Shown: positions 28,978 through 38,051, counted from the first letter of the stretch. The stretch: DNA of 64,000 bases from Pseudomonadota bacterium (GCA_025355105.1 JANYAE010000006.1:1-64000), one strand, 5' to 3'. A program made the numbers and translations. The notes: a model not told the origin generated them from the sequence alone.

Positions 28978-31269
28978 TCAGCGCAGCGCCGCGGTGGCCG
29001 CGTCGAGCGCGCGCCGGTAGGCGTCGAGCGCCGCGGCCGTCATCGTGACCGAATCGCCGACCTCGCTCCAGTGGCGTTCCTCGACCGCCTCGCGGACCGC
29101 GGGTAGCGTCTTGGCACCATAGCCGGTATACAGGCCCGGCGCATAGACCATGTGCCGGTACCACGGCCGGCCCGGCAAACCGGGCTCGCCGAGCAGCGCC
29201 CGCTCGGCACCGGCGAGCAGGCCGTTGGCCGCGGCGGCACGCGCCGGCGTCAGGCGCGCCGGATCGGCGAGCGCCGCGGCATAGGCCGCGTCGAAGGCGC
29301 GGGCGCTCGTGCCGAGCGCCGTCGCGGCGTTCCTGAGCGGCGCGAAGTTCAGGTACGGCACGTCGGCGTCGCGTGCCGGCGGACCGACCGGATCGGTCAC
29401 GTTCACCGCCAGCTCGTAGATCTTCTCGTCGAGCAGCCGATGGTTGTCCTGGGCCTCCTCGCGGATCCGGTCGGCGTAGCGCTCGATCTCCTCGACATAG
29501 CGTGCGACGGTCGCCGAGAAGTCCTGCGCGCGCAGCGGCACGAGGTCGGCGTCGGCGAGCCGCAGCATCACGTGACCGGCGACCTTGGCGAGCGTCACGC
29601 CGTAGCGCAGGTCCGGGTCCTCGACCTTGATGTAGTGGTCGAAGGAGTCGTACAGCGAGTGGTAGACGCCACCGGGCTCGCTGCCACCGAAGCCGAGGTG
29701 CAGCGAGGGGATGCCGGCGTGCTGCAGGAAAGGCGTGAAGTCCGAGCCCGAGCCGAGCGGCTCGAGCGGCAGGTCGCCGCCGTCGAGCAGGCCCTTGGCG
29801 ACGCGGCGCTCCTCGGGGGTGTGCGCGGCGCCGCGGCTCGCGCCGACGATCGCCGCGGCGCGGGCCCGCGCCAGGACGCTCGCCGCCTGCAGCGGATCCA
29901 GCACGCCCGCCGCGACCTCGTTCAGCAGCCTTTGCAGCGTATGACTGCCGCCCGCGCCGAGGAAACCGCGCGTGTTCGAGTCGGAATTGACGTAGGCGAC
30001 CGCCTTGCCGGCGAGCTCCGCGGCGTGCGTTTCGACCCACTCGGTCGATCCCAGCAGCCCGGCCTCCTCGCCATCCCAGCTCGCGTAGACCAGCGTGCGC
30101 TTCGGACGCCAGCCGCTGGCGGCGAGCGCGCCGATCGCTTTCATCTCCGCCATCAGCGCGACGTTGCCCGACAGCGGGTCGTCGGCGCCGAACACCCAGC
30201 CGTCGTGGTGGTTGCCGCGCAGCACCCACTGGTCCGGGTAGGCGCTGCCGGCGAGCTTGGCGACGACGTCGTAGATCTCGCGCTGTGCCCAGTCGGAGCT
30301 GATCGCGAGATGGGCGCGGGCCGGGCCTGGCCCGATGTGGTACGTGAACGGCAGGCCGCCGCGCCACGCCGCCGGCGCGCGCGGACCGCCGAGCGCCTCG
30401 AGGAACGGTCGCGCATCGCGGTAGGAGATCGGCAGCACCGGGATCTTGAGCAGCGACTGGGCGGCCGAGCGATCGATGCGCGGCGCGTCCTTGGTGGCGC
30501 CGATCCCCGGTGTCAGCGGATCGCCGGAGTAAATCGGCATGTCGGCGACCGAGCCGCGCTGCAGCCCCGCCGCCGGGCGGCCGGCGCCAGCCGGGTAGGT
30601 GTCGGCCGCGCCGTAGCCATCGTCACGCGGGTCGCTGTAGATGATGCAGCCGATCGCGCCGTGCTCGTAGGCGAGCTTCGGCTTCAGGCCACGCCAGCCG
30701 CCGCCGTAGCGGGCGATCACGATTCGTCCCTTGACCGAGACGTTGCGACGCGCGAGCTCCTTGTAGTCGTCCGGCATGCCGAAGTTGACGTAGACGAGCT
30801 CGCCGGTGACGTCGCCGTCCGCGCCATAGACGTTGTACGGTGGCAGCACGCCCTTGGTGCGCGACGAGCTGCGGTCGCCCGCGATCGGCGGCTCGACGAG
30901 CGCTGCGGTGAAGCGGTGCGGGCCGACGAGCTCCAGCGCGACGTGCGTCGGCGTCGGGTAGAGCACGTAAAAGGTCTCGATCTGCGCCTGCCAGCCCCAG
31001 GCGCGGAAACGCTCGAGCATGAACTCGGCGTTGGCCTTGTCGTGCGGCGAACCGACCTGGTTCGGCTCGGCCGACATCCGCTCCAGCCAGGCGCGCATCT
31101 CGCGCGCGTCGAGCTGCTCGTCGAAGCGCGCCTCGAGCGCGAGCTCGGCGCGCGCGTTGCCGGCCTCGAAGCCGATCATCGGCGGCGCGGCCTCGCCGGC
31201 GACGAGCGCCGCCGCCGGCAGCAACGTGGCGATCAGCAGGGTCGTGAGGCGGGGGAGGCCGATGGGCAT
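28978..31269 (-). CDS. exported M28B-type metallopeptidase with PA and TfR-dimer domains
   Basis: 763 residues with a signal peptide (LTTLLIATLLPAAALVAG). It has the glutamate-carboxypeptidase-II layout: N-terminal peptidase part, PA insert (about residues 110-330, GELVYVNFG ... GAIGCIIYSDPRDDG), zinc core, and a C-terminal helical dimer domain. Zinc and catalytic residues: GNHHDGWVFGADDPLSG (His, Asp), ASWDGEEAGLLGS (general-base Glu and ligand Glu), VNSDSN, and HSLYDSFDHY (last His). It removes C-terminal or N-terminal residues from peptides outside the cytoplasm. Finding it inside an LPS-type operon is unusual. Confidence 0.93.
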   Translation of the reverse strand: MPIGLPRLTTLLIATLLPAAALVAGEAAPPMIGFEAGNARAELALEARFDEQLDAREMRAWLERMSAEPNQVGSPHDKANAEFMLERFRAWGWQAQIETFYVLYPTPTHVALELVGPHRFTAALVEPPIAGDRSSSRTKGVLPPYNVYGADGDVTGELVYVNFGMPDDYKELARRNVSVKGRIVIARYGGGWRGLKPKLAYEHGAIGCIIYSDPRDDGYGAADTYPAGAGRPAAGLQRGSVADMPIYSGDPLTPGIGATKDAPRIDRSAAQSLLKIPVLPISYRDARPFLEALGGPRAPAAWRGGLPFTYHIGPGPARAHLAISSDWAQREIYDVVAKLAGSAYPDQWVLRGNHHDGWVFGADDPLSGNVALMAEMKAIGALAASGWRPKRTLVYASWDGEEAGLLGSTEWVETHAAELAGKAVAYVNSDSNTRGFLGAGGSHTLQRLLNEVAAGVLDPLQAASVLARARAAAIVGASRGAAHTPEERRVAKGLLDGGDLPLEPLGSGSDFTPFLQHAGIPSLHLGFGGSEPGGVYHSLYDSFDHYIKVEDPDLRYGVTLAKVAGHVMLRLADADLVPLRAQDFSATVARYVEEIERYADRIREEAQDNHRLLDEKIYELAVNVTDPVGPPARDADVPYLNFAPLRNAATALGTSARAFDAAYAAALADPARLTPARAAAANGLLAGAERALLGEPGLPGRPWYRHMVYAPGLYTGYGAKTLPAVREAVEERHWSEVGDSVTMTAAALDAYRRALDAATAALR

Positions 31270-31275
31270 GGTGGT

Positions 31276-32094
31276 CTACTCGAAGCTGAGCGGAAGGTCC
31301 GGATGGCGTGGCTTGCACGGGCGGTCGAGCCCGACGAGCGGATAGCGCTCGGTGGACGGCGCCGGCTCGCCGTCGCACAGGGCCTTGTTGACGAGCGTGA
31401 TTTCAAGCGTCAGCGGAACGCTGGTGCCCGGCACGCAACCGTCGTTGTTGTTGCCGTGCACGTGGGCGACATGGAAATGGCGCAGCAGCTCGGTCATCTC
31501 CGCCTCGAACTCCGGCCAGCGCCGGTCCAGCTCGTGAAACTCGATCACCAGTCCCGCGACCCGCGACCACAGCGTGCGGGACGCGGCGAGCACGGCGTAC
31601 TCTGAGCCCTCGATGTCCATCTTCACGAGCACCCAGCGCGCAGGGTCGGCGCCGCGGACCCGCGTCAGCAGCTCCTCGAGCGTCGCCAGCCCGGGACCCG
31701 GATGGGCGGCGACCATCAGCTTGAGGAAGGTGTGGCGGGCGAAGAAGCGACGAAACGCGGCCGGCTTGCCGAGACCGCGCGCGATCTCGAGCGCGCGCAG
31801 CAAGCGCAGCTGCAGCAGCACGCGGCCCAGGTTCTTGAGCACGCGCGCGCGGATGATCTCGGGACCGGTCGTGCCGTCGACGCAGGTGACCTCGAGTGCC
31901 GGTGCGACCGCGAGCAGCGCTTCCTCGAACGACCAGTCGGCCTCGACGCCGAGCGACAGGAGCGCCGCGCTCGAGGTCGCGAGGCGCCGCGGCAGCACGT
32001 AGCCGCCATCAGTGTCACGGCCGAGTCGCACCCGGTCGGGGAACTGCCGCGGGCGAAAGGCACGCAGGGACGGTTTTCCGGTGCTGGTGTTCAT
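31276..32094 (-). CDS. FkbM-type methyltransferase
   Basis: 272 residues. The FkbM-type region VLVKMDIEGSEYAVL (about residue 155) is the clearest signature, followed by VIEFHELDRRWPEFE, and the N-terminal RLGRDTDGGYVLPRRL is common in LPS-associated members. These enzymes use SAM to O-methylate sugars or lipids. It lies 6 bases before the M28B gene and 39 bases after the GT9 gene, in one unit, which suggests methylation of an LPS or surface sugar. The acceptor is unknown. Confidence 0.82.
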   Translation of the reverse strand: MNTSTGKPSLRAFRPRQFPDRVRLGRDTDGGYVLPRRLATSSAALLSLGVEADWSFEEALLAVAPALEVTCVDGTTGPEIIRARVLKNLGRVLLQLRLLRALEIARGLGKPAAFRRFFARHTFLKLMVAAHPGPGLATLEELLTRVRGADPARWVLVKMDIEGSEYAVLAASRTLWSRVAGLVIEFHELDRRWPEFEAEMTELLRHFHVAHVHGNNNDGCVPGTSVPLTLEITLVNKALCDGEPAPSTERYPLVGLDRPCKPRHPDLPLSFE

Positions 32095-32133
32095 CGCGGC
32101 GCCGGCAGACTAGCAGAAAGGCCTGCCGGCCGG

Positions 32134-33207
32134 CTAACGGCGCCGCAGCGGCTGCCGCATCAGCGCATCGAGCTTCTCGATGACGTCGCGCGGCGTGATC
32201 AGGTCCATCACGCCCGGCAGTTCGATCTTCTTCGTCCACGGCAGCTCGGCGGGCTCCTTGCCGAGGAGCTGGCGCGCGGCCTCGGTGTAGCGGTCCACGC
32301 AGCTCGAGCGGCTGAGGTAGGGCCCGCAGCGCGCGACCCGGGTCGCGGCGTACAGGCCTATGACCGGCAGGCCCACCGCCGTCGCCATGTGCGCCGGGCC
32401 CGAATCCGGGGTCACGAGCACGTCCGCTCGCGCCAGCAGGGCGAGCAGTTCCGGCAGCGTGTCCTTGCCGACCTGGTCGATGACCGGGAGCCGCGCGGCG
32501 TGCACGATCGCGTCGGCCATCGCCCGCTCGCTGGCGGCGGGCCCGCCGCAGAGGATGACGCGCATGCCGTGCGCCGCCACGGCGTGGTCGGCCACCGCCG
32601 CATAGTGCTCGGCACGCCAGTTCCGAAGCGGATGACTCGAGCAGGGGCTGATGACGAGCGTCGGGCGCGCACCTGGCGCGAGGCGCTCGGCGTAGGCGCG
32701 CGCCGCGTCGGGTAGCGGCAGTTCCCAGCGCAGCTGCCGGTCGTGCACGCCGAGCGCCTCGGCGAATCCGAACAAGCCGTCGAGCACGTGCTGGTTGCCG
32801 GTGGCGTGGATGCGGTCGGTGGTGAACAGCCACTGCAGCTCCTGGGCCCGTGGCCGGTCGAAGCCGAGCTTGACGTCAGCGCGGACCAGCGACGAGATCA
32901 GACTCGCGCGAAACGCGAGCTGCATGTGCAGCAGCACGTCGAAGCGGCGCCCGGCGAGCGCGCGCCGCAGCCGGAGGAATTCGCCGAGGCCGCCGCGCTT
33001 GTCGTAGCTGATAAACTCGACGTTTGGCACCAGCGAGAGCAGCTTGTGCTCCAGCTTGCCGATGATCCAAGTGAACTGCGTGCGCGGCCACGCCGCCTCG
33101 AGCGTGCGCAGCACGGCGAGCGTGTGGCAGGCGTCGCCGATCGCCGAGAGCCTGAGGATGCAGACGCTGGCGGGCGGCGATGTGTGGAACTGTGCGAGGG
33201 AAGACAT
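32134..33207 (-). CDS. GT9 heptosyltransferase (WaaC-like)
   Basis: 357 residues from MSSLAQF; the longer ORF-track start reads through the divergent kdkA gene and was rejected. Features: VCILRLSAIGDACHTLAVLRTLE, FDVLLHMQLAFRASLIS, LVISPCSSHPLRNWRAEHY, and VLVTPDSGPAHMATAVGLPVIGLY (donor site). It probably transfers heptose onto Kdo in the inner core. Its start codon interlocks with that of kdkA on the other strand: the four bases CATG at 33205-33208 serve both, so two LPS inner-core genes share one control region. Confidence 0.92.
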   Translation of the reverse strand: MSSLAQFHTSPPASVCILRLSAIGDACHTLAVLRTLEAAWPRTQFTWIIGKLEHKLLSLVPNVEFISYDKRGGLGEFLRLRRALAGRRFDVLLHMQLAFRASLISSLVRADVKLGFDRPRAQELQWLFTTDRIHATGNQHVLDGLFGFAEALGVHDRQLRWELPLPDAARAYAERLAPGARPTLVISPCSSHPLRNWRAEHYAAVADHAVAAHGMRVILCGGPAASERAMADAIVHAARLPVIDQVGKDTLPELLALLARADVLVTPDSGPAHMATAVGLPVIGLYAATRVARCGPYLSRSSCVDRYTEAARQLLGKEPAELPWTKKIELPGVMDLITPRDVIEKLDALMRQPLRRR

Positions 33208-33940
33208 GCGGCTTGAACGCGTCGCGACCGAGACCGGCGCGATCCTATACGACCCCTCGCGCCTCGACCATCCGACGGCGGCCGAGTTCGACGCGGCGGC
33301 ACTGGCGGCGGCCGGCCGCGTCACCGCCACCGCCACCGGCCGCGGCAGCGCCTGGTTCCTCGCCGCGAGCGGTTCCGCAGCCGGGGCGACGGTGCTGCGA
33401 CACTATCGCCGCGGCGGCTGGATCGCGCGCCTGGTCGCCGACCGCTACCTGTGGCGCGGCGAGGAAGCCACCCGCGCCTTCCGCGAGCTGCGCCTGCTGG
33501 CTGCGATCGAGGCGCTCGGCCTGCCGGCGGCGCGACCGGTCGCGGCGCGCTACGCGCGCAGCGGCGCAGGCTATCGCGCCGATCTGCTGACGCTGGCGAT
33601 CCCGGCGGCGCAACCGCTGGCCGCGCGGCTCGGCGACGGACTCGCGCCGGCCGTGTGGCGGCGCATCGGCGCGACGATCCGCGATTTTCACGACGCCGGC
33701 ATCCGGCATGCCGACCTGAATGCCCGCAACGTGCTGCTCGACGCCGCCGACCGCGTGCACCTGATCGACTTCGACCGTGGCGCGCTGGCCGCGCCGGGCG
33801 CCTGGCGCGAGCGCAACCTGCGGCGCCTGCGCCGCTCGCTGCTCAAGCTCGCCGGCACCGCGCCCGCGGGCGCCGATCCGGCCGGCTGGAGCGAGCTCCT
33901 CGCCGGCTACCGGATGCCGCGCAGCGCGCCGCCGCGGTAG
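33206..33940 (+). CDS. kdkA: 3-deoxy-D-manno-octulosonic acid kinase
   Basis: 244 residues from MRLERVATETG. It matches Haemophilus-type KdkA: GRGSAWFLA, VLRHYRRGGWIARLVADRYLWRG, IRDFHDAGIRHADLNARNVLL (catalytic loop H-x-D-L-N) and VHLIDFDRG (metal-binding Asp). It phosphorylates Kdo of the LPS inner core with ATP on the cytoplasmic side. Its 3' end overlaps the convergent lipid A acyltransferase gene by 34 bases. The ORF-track start 54 codons upstream lies in the GT9 gene. Confidence 0.94.
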   Translation: MRLERVATETGAILYDPSRLDHPTAAEFDAAALAAAGRVTATATGRGSAWFLAASGSAAGATVLRHYRRGGWIARLVADRYLWRGEEATRAFRELRLLAAIEALGLPAARPVAARYARSGAGYRADLLTLAIPAAQPLAARLGDGLAPAVWRRIGATIRDFHDAGIRHADLNARNVLLDAADRVHLIDFDRGALAAPGAWRERNLRRLRRSLLKLAGTAPAGADPAGWSELLAGYRMPRSAPPR

Positions 33941-34890
33941 GGATCCGGCTCGCCTTCCCTGGGGCGGAAGCGCTTGTAGCTCCACAGGTACTGCTCGGGG
34001 GCCTTGGCGACGGCGGCCTCGATCAGCGCGTGGTAGCGCGCGACGTCGCGCGCGCCGTCGCCGCTCGGGAAGTCCTCGAGCGGCGCGCCGATGCTCATCA
34101 GGTAGCCGCTGCCGTCGGCGAGCCGCAGCGGGAAGAACGGCAGCACCGCGCAGCGCGTCGCGCGCGCGATGAAGGTCGTGCCGGGATTGCACAGCGCCGG
34201 CACGCCGAACAGCGGCACCACGACCGAGCCCGCGCCGTCGAAGCGCTGGTCGGGCGCGTACAGGGCGATGCCGCCGCGCTTCATGACCTTGAGCAGCTCG
34301 ACGAACTTGTCGTTCGGGATCAGCCGGCCGCTGCGCGTCAGCCGGCCGCGCAGCGCGAGCTGGTTCATGAGCTCGTTACCGGAGCGCTTGTACATGATGT
34401 CGTACTGGTGCCCGGTGCGCGGCAGCACCGCGGCGGCGATCTCGTTGGTCGTGAAGTGGGCGCCGACCAGCAGCACGCCGCGGCCGGCGGCGAGCGCGGC
34501 CTCGAGGTGCTCGCGTCCTTCAAGGCGCGTCAGGCGCTCGAGGCGGCCGCGGCGGTCGAACCAGACCAGCCCGATCTCGAACAGCGAGAACACCAGCGAG
34601 CGGAAGTGCGCATGGCCGATGGCGCGGCGCGCGCGCTCGGTGAGCGCCGGGTAGGCGAGGCGCAGGTTGACGAGCGTGGTGCGCCGGTCGCGGCGCGCCG
34701 CGTACCAGGCGACCGTGCCGAGCGCCCCGGCGAGCGCGCCCTGCACCTTCCAGGGCAGCCGGTCGAGCAGCCGCAGGATGCCAAAGCCGATCCACGTCGG
34801 CCACCAGCGTGGCGCCCAGAAACCGCGCAGGGGCAGCAGCGGCACGCCGCAGGTGGCGTCGTCGGGCGGCGGGATCGCAGGACTGCTCAT
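33907..34890 (-). CDS. lpxL: lipid A biosynthesis acyltransferase (LpxL/HtrB-like)
   Basis: 327 residues from MSSPAIPP; an N-terminal membrane-associated segment is followed by the acyltransferase fold. The catalytic H-x4-E motif is GAHFTTNE (about residue 145), with YDIMYKRSGNELMNQL and GGIALYAPDQRF further on. It adds a secondary acyl chain to Kdo-lipid IVA at the inner membrane. It sits head-to-head with waaA (41-base gap), whose product makes its substrate. LpxM specificity cannot be excluded. Confidence 0.92.
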   Translation of the reverse strand: MSSPAIPPPDDATCGVPLLPLRGFWAPRWWPTWIGFGILRLLDRLPWKVQGALAGALGTVAWYAARRDRRTTLVNLRLAYPALTERARRAIGHAHFRSLVFSLFEIGLVWFDRRGRLERLTRLEGREHLEAALAAGRGVLLVGAHFTTNEIAAAVLPRTGHQYDIMYKRSGNELMNQLALRGRLTRSGRLIPNDKFVELLKVMKRGGIALYAPDQRFDGAGSVVVPLFGVPALCNPGTTFIARATRCAVLPFFPLRLADGSGYLMSIGAPLEDFPSGDGARDVARYHALIEAAVAKAPEQYLWSYKRFRPREGEPDPYRGGALRGIR

Positions 34891-34931
34891 GGGCGGTATG
34901 ATCTCTAGATCGCGACCTGGCGGGCTGGCGC

Positions 34932-36206
34932 TTGCGACTACTTTACATCTGCCTCGGGTACGGCCTCGCACCCTTCCTGCTCGCCGCATCGCTGTGGCGG
35001 GGCCTCCGCGACCGCAGCTACTGGCAGGCGCTGCCGGAGCGCTTCGGCTTCGGCGCGGCGGTCGCCGCCGGCGGGCTGTGGGTGCACGCGGTGTCGGTCG
35101 GCGAGGTGCAGGCTGCGGCGAGCCTCGTGCAGGCGCTGCGCAGGCGCTATCCGGAATTGCCGCTGACGCTGACGACGTCGACCCCGACCGGGCGCGGCAG
35201 GGCGACCCGCCTGTTCGGCGACGAGGTCGGCGTCCGCTACCTGCCGTATGACCTGCCCGGGCCGGTCCGGCGCTTCCTCGACCGGGTCCGACCGCGCGTC
35301 GCCATCGTGCTCGAGACCGAACTCTGGCCGAACCTGTTCCGGGCCTGCGAGCGCCGCGGCGTACCACTGGTGCTGGCGAGCGCGCGCGTCTCCGAGCGCT
35401 CGGTGCGGCGCTACCGCCGGCTCGGTGGGCTGGTGCGCGAGACGCTCGCCGGCAGGGTCATCGTCGCGGCGCAGAGCACGGCCGACGCCGAGCGCTTCGC
35501 GAGCCTCGGCGCCGATGCGGCGCGCGTCCACGTGACCGGCAACCTCAAGTTCGATTTCGAGCTGCCGCCCGAGACCGAGGCGCGTGGTCGTGAGTTGCGC
35601 GTGGCGCTCGGCGCCGCGCGGCCGGTGTGGGTGGCGGGCAGTACGCACGAGGGCGAAGAGGAGCAGGTCCTCGACGCGCACCAGCGGCTGCTGCCGAGCC
35701 ACCCGGACGCGCTGCTCGTGCTGGTGCCGCGCCACCCGCCGCGCTTCGAGTCGGTCGCTGCGCTGCTGCGCCGGCGCGGGGTGGCGTTCGTGACGCGCTC
35801 CAGCGGCGCCGCGGTGACGACCGCGACCCGGGTGCTGCTCGTCGACGCACTCGGCGAGCTCGTGAACTTCTACGCCGCTGCGGACGTCGCCTTCGTCGGC
35901 GGCAGCCTGGTGCCGGTCGGGGGCCACAACCTGCTCGAGCCGGCGGCGCTCGCCAGGCCGGTCGTGACCGGGCCGCATACCGCAAGCGCCGCGCCGGTCG
36001 CGCGCCTGCTGATCGAAGCCGGGGCCGCCGAGGTGGTCGCTGACGGCGCCGCGCTCGCGGCGGCGGTCGGGCGGCTGCTCGGCGATCGCGAGGCGGCGCT
36101 CGCCGCCGGTCGCGCCGGGCTCGCCGCAGTGCGCGACAACCGGGGGACGCTCGCGCGCTTTCTCGCGCTGCTCGAGTCGCTGCTCGGCGCGCGCGCCGCT
36201 ACTTGA
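34932..36206 (+). CDS. waaA: Kdo transferase
   Basis: 424 residues from a TTG start (MRLLYICLGYGLAPFLL), with an N-terminal membrane anchor. Family motifs: GLWVHAVSVGEVQAA (acceptor side, with the catalytic Glu), TTSTPTGRGRA, VLETELWPNLFRAC, VTGNLKFDFELP, WVAGSTHEGEEE, and FVGGSLVPVGGHNLLEPAAL for CMP-Kdo binding. It attaches Kdo to lipid IVA. TATGAT at about 34897 in the short gap from lpxL could be its -10. It converges with tolC with an 8-base overlap. Confidence 0.97.
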   Translation: MRLLYICLGYGLAPFLLAASLWRGLRDRSYWQALPERFGFGAAVAAGGLWVHAVSVGEVQAAASLVQALRRRYPELPLTLTTSTPTGRGRATRLFGDEVGVRYLPYDLPGPVRRFLDRVRPRVAIVLETELWPNLFRACERRGVPLVLASARVSERSVRRYRRLGGLVRETLAGRVIVAAQSTADAERFASLGADAARVHVTGNLKFDFELPPETEARGRELRVALGAARPVWVAGSTHEGEEEQVLDAHQRLLPSHPDALLVLVPRHPPRFESVAALLRRRGVAFVTRSSGAAVTTATRVLLVDALGELVNFYAAADVAFVGGSLVPVGGHNLLEPAALARPVVTGPHTASAAPVARLLIEAGAAEVVADGAALAAAVGRLLGDREAALAAGRAGLAAVRDNRGTLARFLALLESLLGARAAT

Positions 36207-37614
36207 CCGAGACGGTCTGGCTGAGCCAGCCGTTGACGCGTACCACGCGCGTCTCGTCGAGCGTGCCGACCGCCTGCTCGAGCGTCAGGACGTTGAGCAC
36301 GTAGTCGTAGCGCGAGCGGGCGTAGTTGGTCTGCGCGTCGAACAGGCGCTGCCGTGCCAGCAGCACGTCGACCGCGGTGCGCGTGCCGACTTCGTAGCCG
36401 GCTTCGGTCGCGGCGAGCGCGGTCTTGCTCGACTCGACCGCCTGCTTGAGCGCCTGCACGCGCGAGATCTCGCTGATCACGCCGAGATAGGAATCGCGCG
36501 TCGAGCGCTCGGTGGCGCGCGCGGTGGTTTCGAGGTGCTCGCGTGCGGCGCGGTGGCGGTACACGGCCTCGCGGACCTTCGACGAGGCGTAGCCGCCGGA
36601 GTAGATCGGCACCGTCAGCTGCAGGGCGATCTGCCGGTCGTTGTTCCAGCTGTCGGCCGGAAACGCCAGCAGCTGGCCGAAGGTCGGGCTGCTCGGGTCC
36701 GGGTCGGTGTACGAGGTCGTCGCCGAGGTATTGACCCCCGAACGCCGCGCCACGAGATCGAGCGTCGGCAGGTGGCCGGAGCGCGCCACGGAAATGTTCT
36801 CGCGCGCGATGTCCGCGGCGAGCCGCGCCGACGACAGCGCCAGGTTCTGGTCGAGCGCCGTCTTGACCCACTGGTCCTCGTTGACCGGATCCGGGTTCAC
36901 GAGCGGCATGTCGTCGCCCGGCCGCGCCAGGTCGTCGAAGGCGTCGCCGGTGACTTCGCGGAGCTGGTCGCGGGTCGTGGCGAGCGTGCGCTTGGCGCCG
37001 ATCACCGTCGCGATCGCCTGGTCATTGGCCGCCTTGGCCTCCTCGACGTCGGTGATGGCGATCAGGCCAACCTCGAAGCGCTTCTGCGCCTGTTCGAGTT
37101 GCCGCGCGATCGCCTCGCGCGAGGCCTCCGCCGCGTCGAGCGTGTCGCGCGCGGCGAGCACGTTGAAGTACGCGGTCGCGGTGCGCACGATCAGGGTCTG
37201 CTGCGCGGCGCGGTAGTCCACCTCCGCCTGCGCGACCTGCACGTCCGCCTGCTTCAGCATCGCGAACTGGTCCCAGCGGAACAGCGTCTGCTTGAGCTGC
37301 AGGGCCCACTGCTTGGTGTCGCTCTTGTTGACCGTCGGCAGCAGCGTAAAGCCGGTGCTGGTGAAGTACGGCGAGGTCGAGGACAGCTCGTCGTGCGCGT
37401 AGGAGCCGGTACCGGTCAGCTGCGGCAGCAGCGACGACAGCGCCTGCGGGCGGGCTTCCAGTGACGCCATGTGGTTGGCCTCGGCCTCGCGCAGCTGCGG
37501 GTCGTTGCGCAGCGCGCGGTGGTAGACCTCGGTCAGGTCCGCCGCCGACGCCAGGCCGGGCAGGGCGAGCGCCGCCGCCGTGAGCAGTGCGGTCCGAAGC
37601 AGGGTCGATTTCAT
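36199..37614 (-). CDS. tolC: TolC family outer membrane efflux protein
   Basis: 471 residues from MKSTLLRTALL with a clear signal peptide ending PGLASA. The two TolC repeats are visible: ADLTEVYHRALRNDPQLREAEAN ... YFNVLAARDTLDAAEASREAIARQLEQAQKRFEVGL and, in the second half, VAR..LPTLDL ... RVQALKQAVESSKTALAATEAGYEVGTRTAVDVL. The long helices form the periplasmic tunnel and the short beta parts the outer-membrane barrel. It is the exit duct for type I secretion and RND pumps. No inner-membrane partner is in the window; the neighbours are rhodanese and pcm. Confidence 0.95.
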   Translation of the reverse strand: MKSTLLRTALLTAAALALPGLASAADLTEVYHRALRNDPQLREAEANHMASLEARPQALSSLLPQLTGTGSYAHDELSSTSPYFTSTGFTLLPTVNKSDTKQWALQLKQTLFRWDQFAMLKQADVQVAQAEVDYRAAQQTLIVRTATAYFNVLAARDTLDAAEASREAIARQLEQAQKRFEVGLIAITDVEEAKAANDQAIATVIGAKRTLATTRDQLREVTGDAFDDLARPGDDMPLVNPDPVNEDQWVKTALDQNLALSSARLAADIARENISVARSGHLPTLDLVARRSGVNTSATTSYTDPDPSSPTFGQLLAFPADSWNNDRQIALQLTVPIYSGGYASSKVREAVYRHRAAREHLETTARATERSTRDSYLGVISEISRVQALKQAVESSKTALAATEAGYEVGTRTAVDVLLARQRLFDAQTNYARSRYDYVLNVLTLEQAVGTLDETRVVRVNGWLSQTVSVK

Positions 37615-37662
37615 GCCGTCAGGTCCCTTCGTCTGGTGCGGCCGGCCGGAGGGTCGGGCGTG

Positions 37663-37682
37663 CCGGAACTCTATCGTTCCGG
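37663..37682. repeat. inverted repeat upstream of tolC
   Basis: CCGGAAC, 6 bases, GTTCCGG: a perfect 7-base inverted repeat in the 103 bases between the rhodanese gene and tolC. No T-tract follows on either strand, so it is not an evident terminator; it could be an operator or a leader hairpin. Confidence 0.4.
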
Positions 37683-37717
37683 GCCGGGTGGCCCCAACGG
37701 CCGGTCGCGCAGGCCGA

Positions 37718-38038
37718 TCAGTATGTCGCAAGCGCCGGGTCTACGTCGCGCTGCCAGGCCAGTATGCCGCCGGTGAGGTTGGCGACCGACCGAAAGCCCT
37801 GTGCCTCGAGGTAGCGTGCGACCGCGAGGCTGCGGCCACCGGAGCGGCACAGCACGACCACGTCGCGGCTGCGCTCGAGCTCGCCGAGCCGCGCCGGGAG
37901 GTCGTTCATCGGGATGTGCAAGCTCTCCGGCAGCCGCGCAATTTCCAGTTCCCAAGCCTCGCGGACGTCCAGCAGCAGGGTGCCCGGGCGGCCGGCGAAG
38001 GTCGCCACGAAATCCGCCGGAGTCAGCTCGCGGACCAT
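37718..38038 (-). CDS. single-domain rhodanese
   Basis: 106 residues, a stand-alone rhodanese domain. It has LLLDVREAWELEIARLPESLHIPM and the active-site loop VVVLCRSGGRS with the sulfur-accepting Cys, then LTGGILAWQRDVDP at the C-terminus. It would be a cytoplasmic sulfurtransferase of the GlpE type. It lies 13 bases downstream of pcm and about 100 bases upstream of tolC, an order also seen in related gammaproteobacteria; the functional link is unknown. Confidence 0.93.
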   Translation of the reverse strand: MVRELTPADFVATFAGRPGTLLLDVREAWELEIARLPESLHIPMNDLPARLGELERSRDVVVLCRSGGRSLAVARYLEAQGFRSVANLTGGILAWQRDVDPALATY

Positions 38039-38051
38039 CCCGCCGCCGGCC

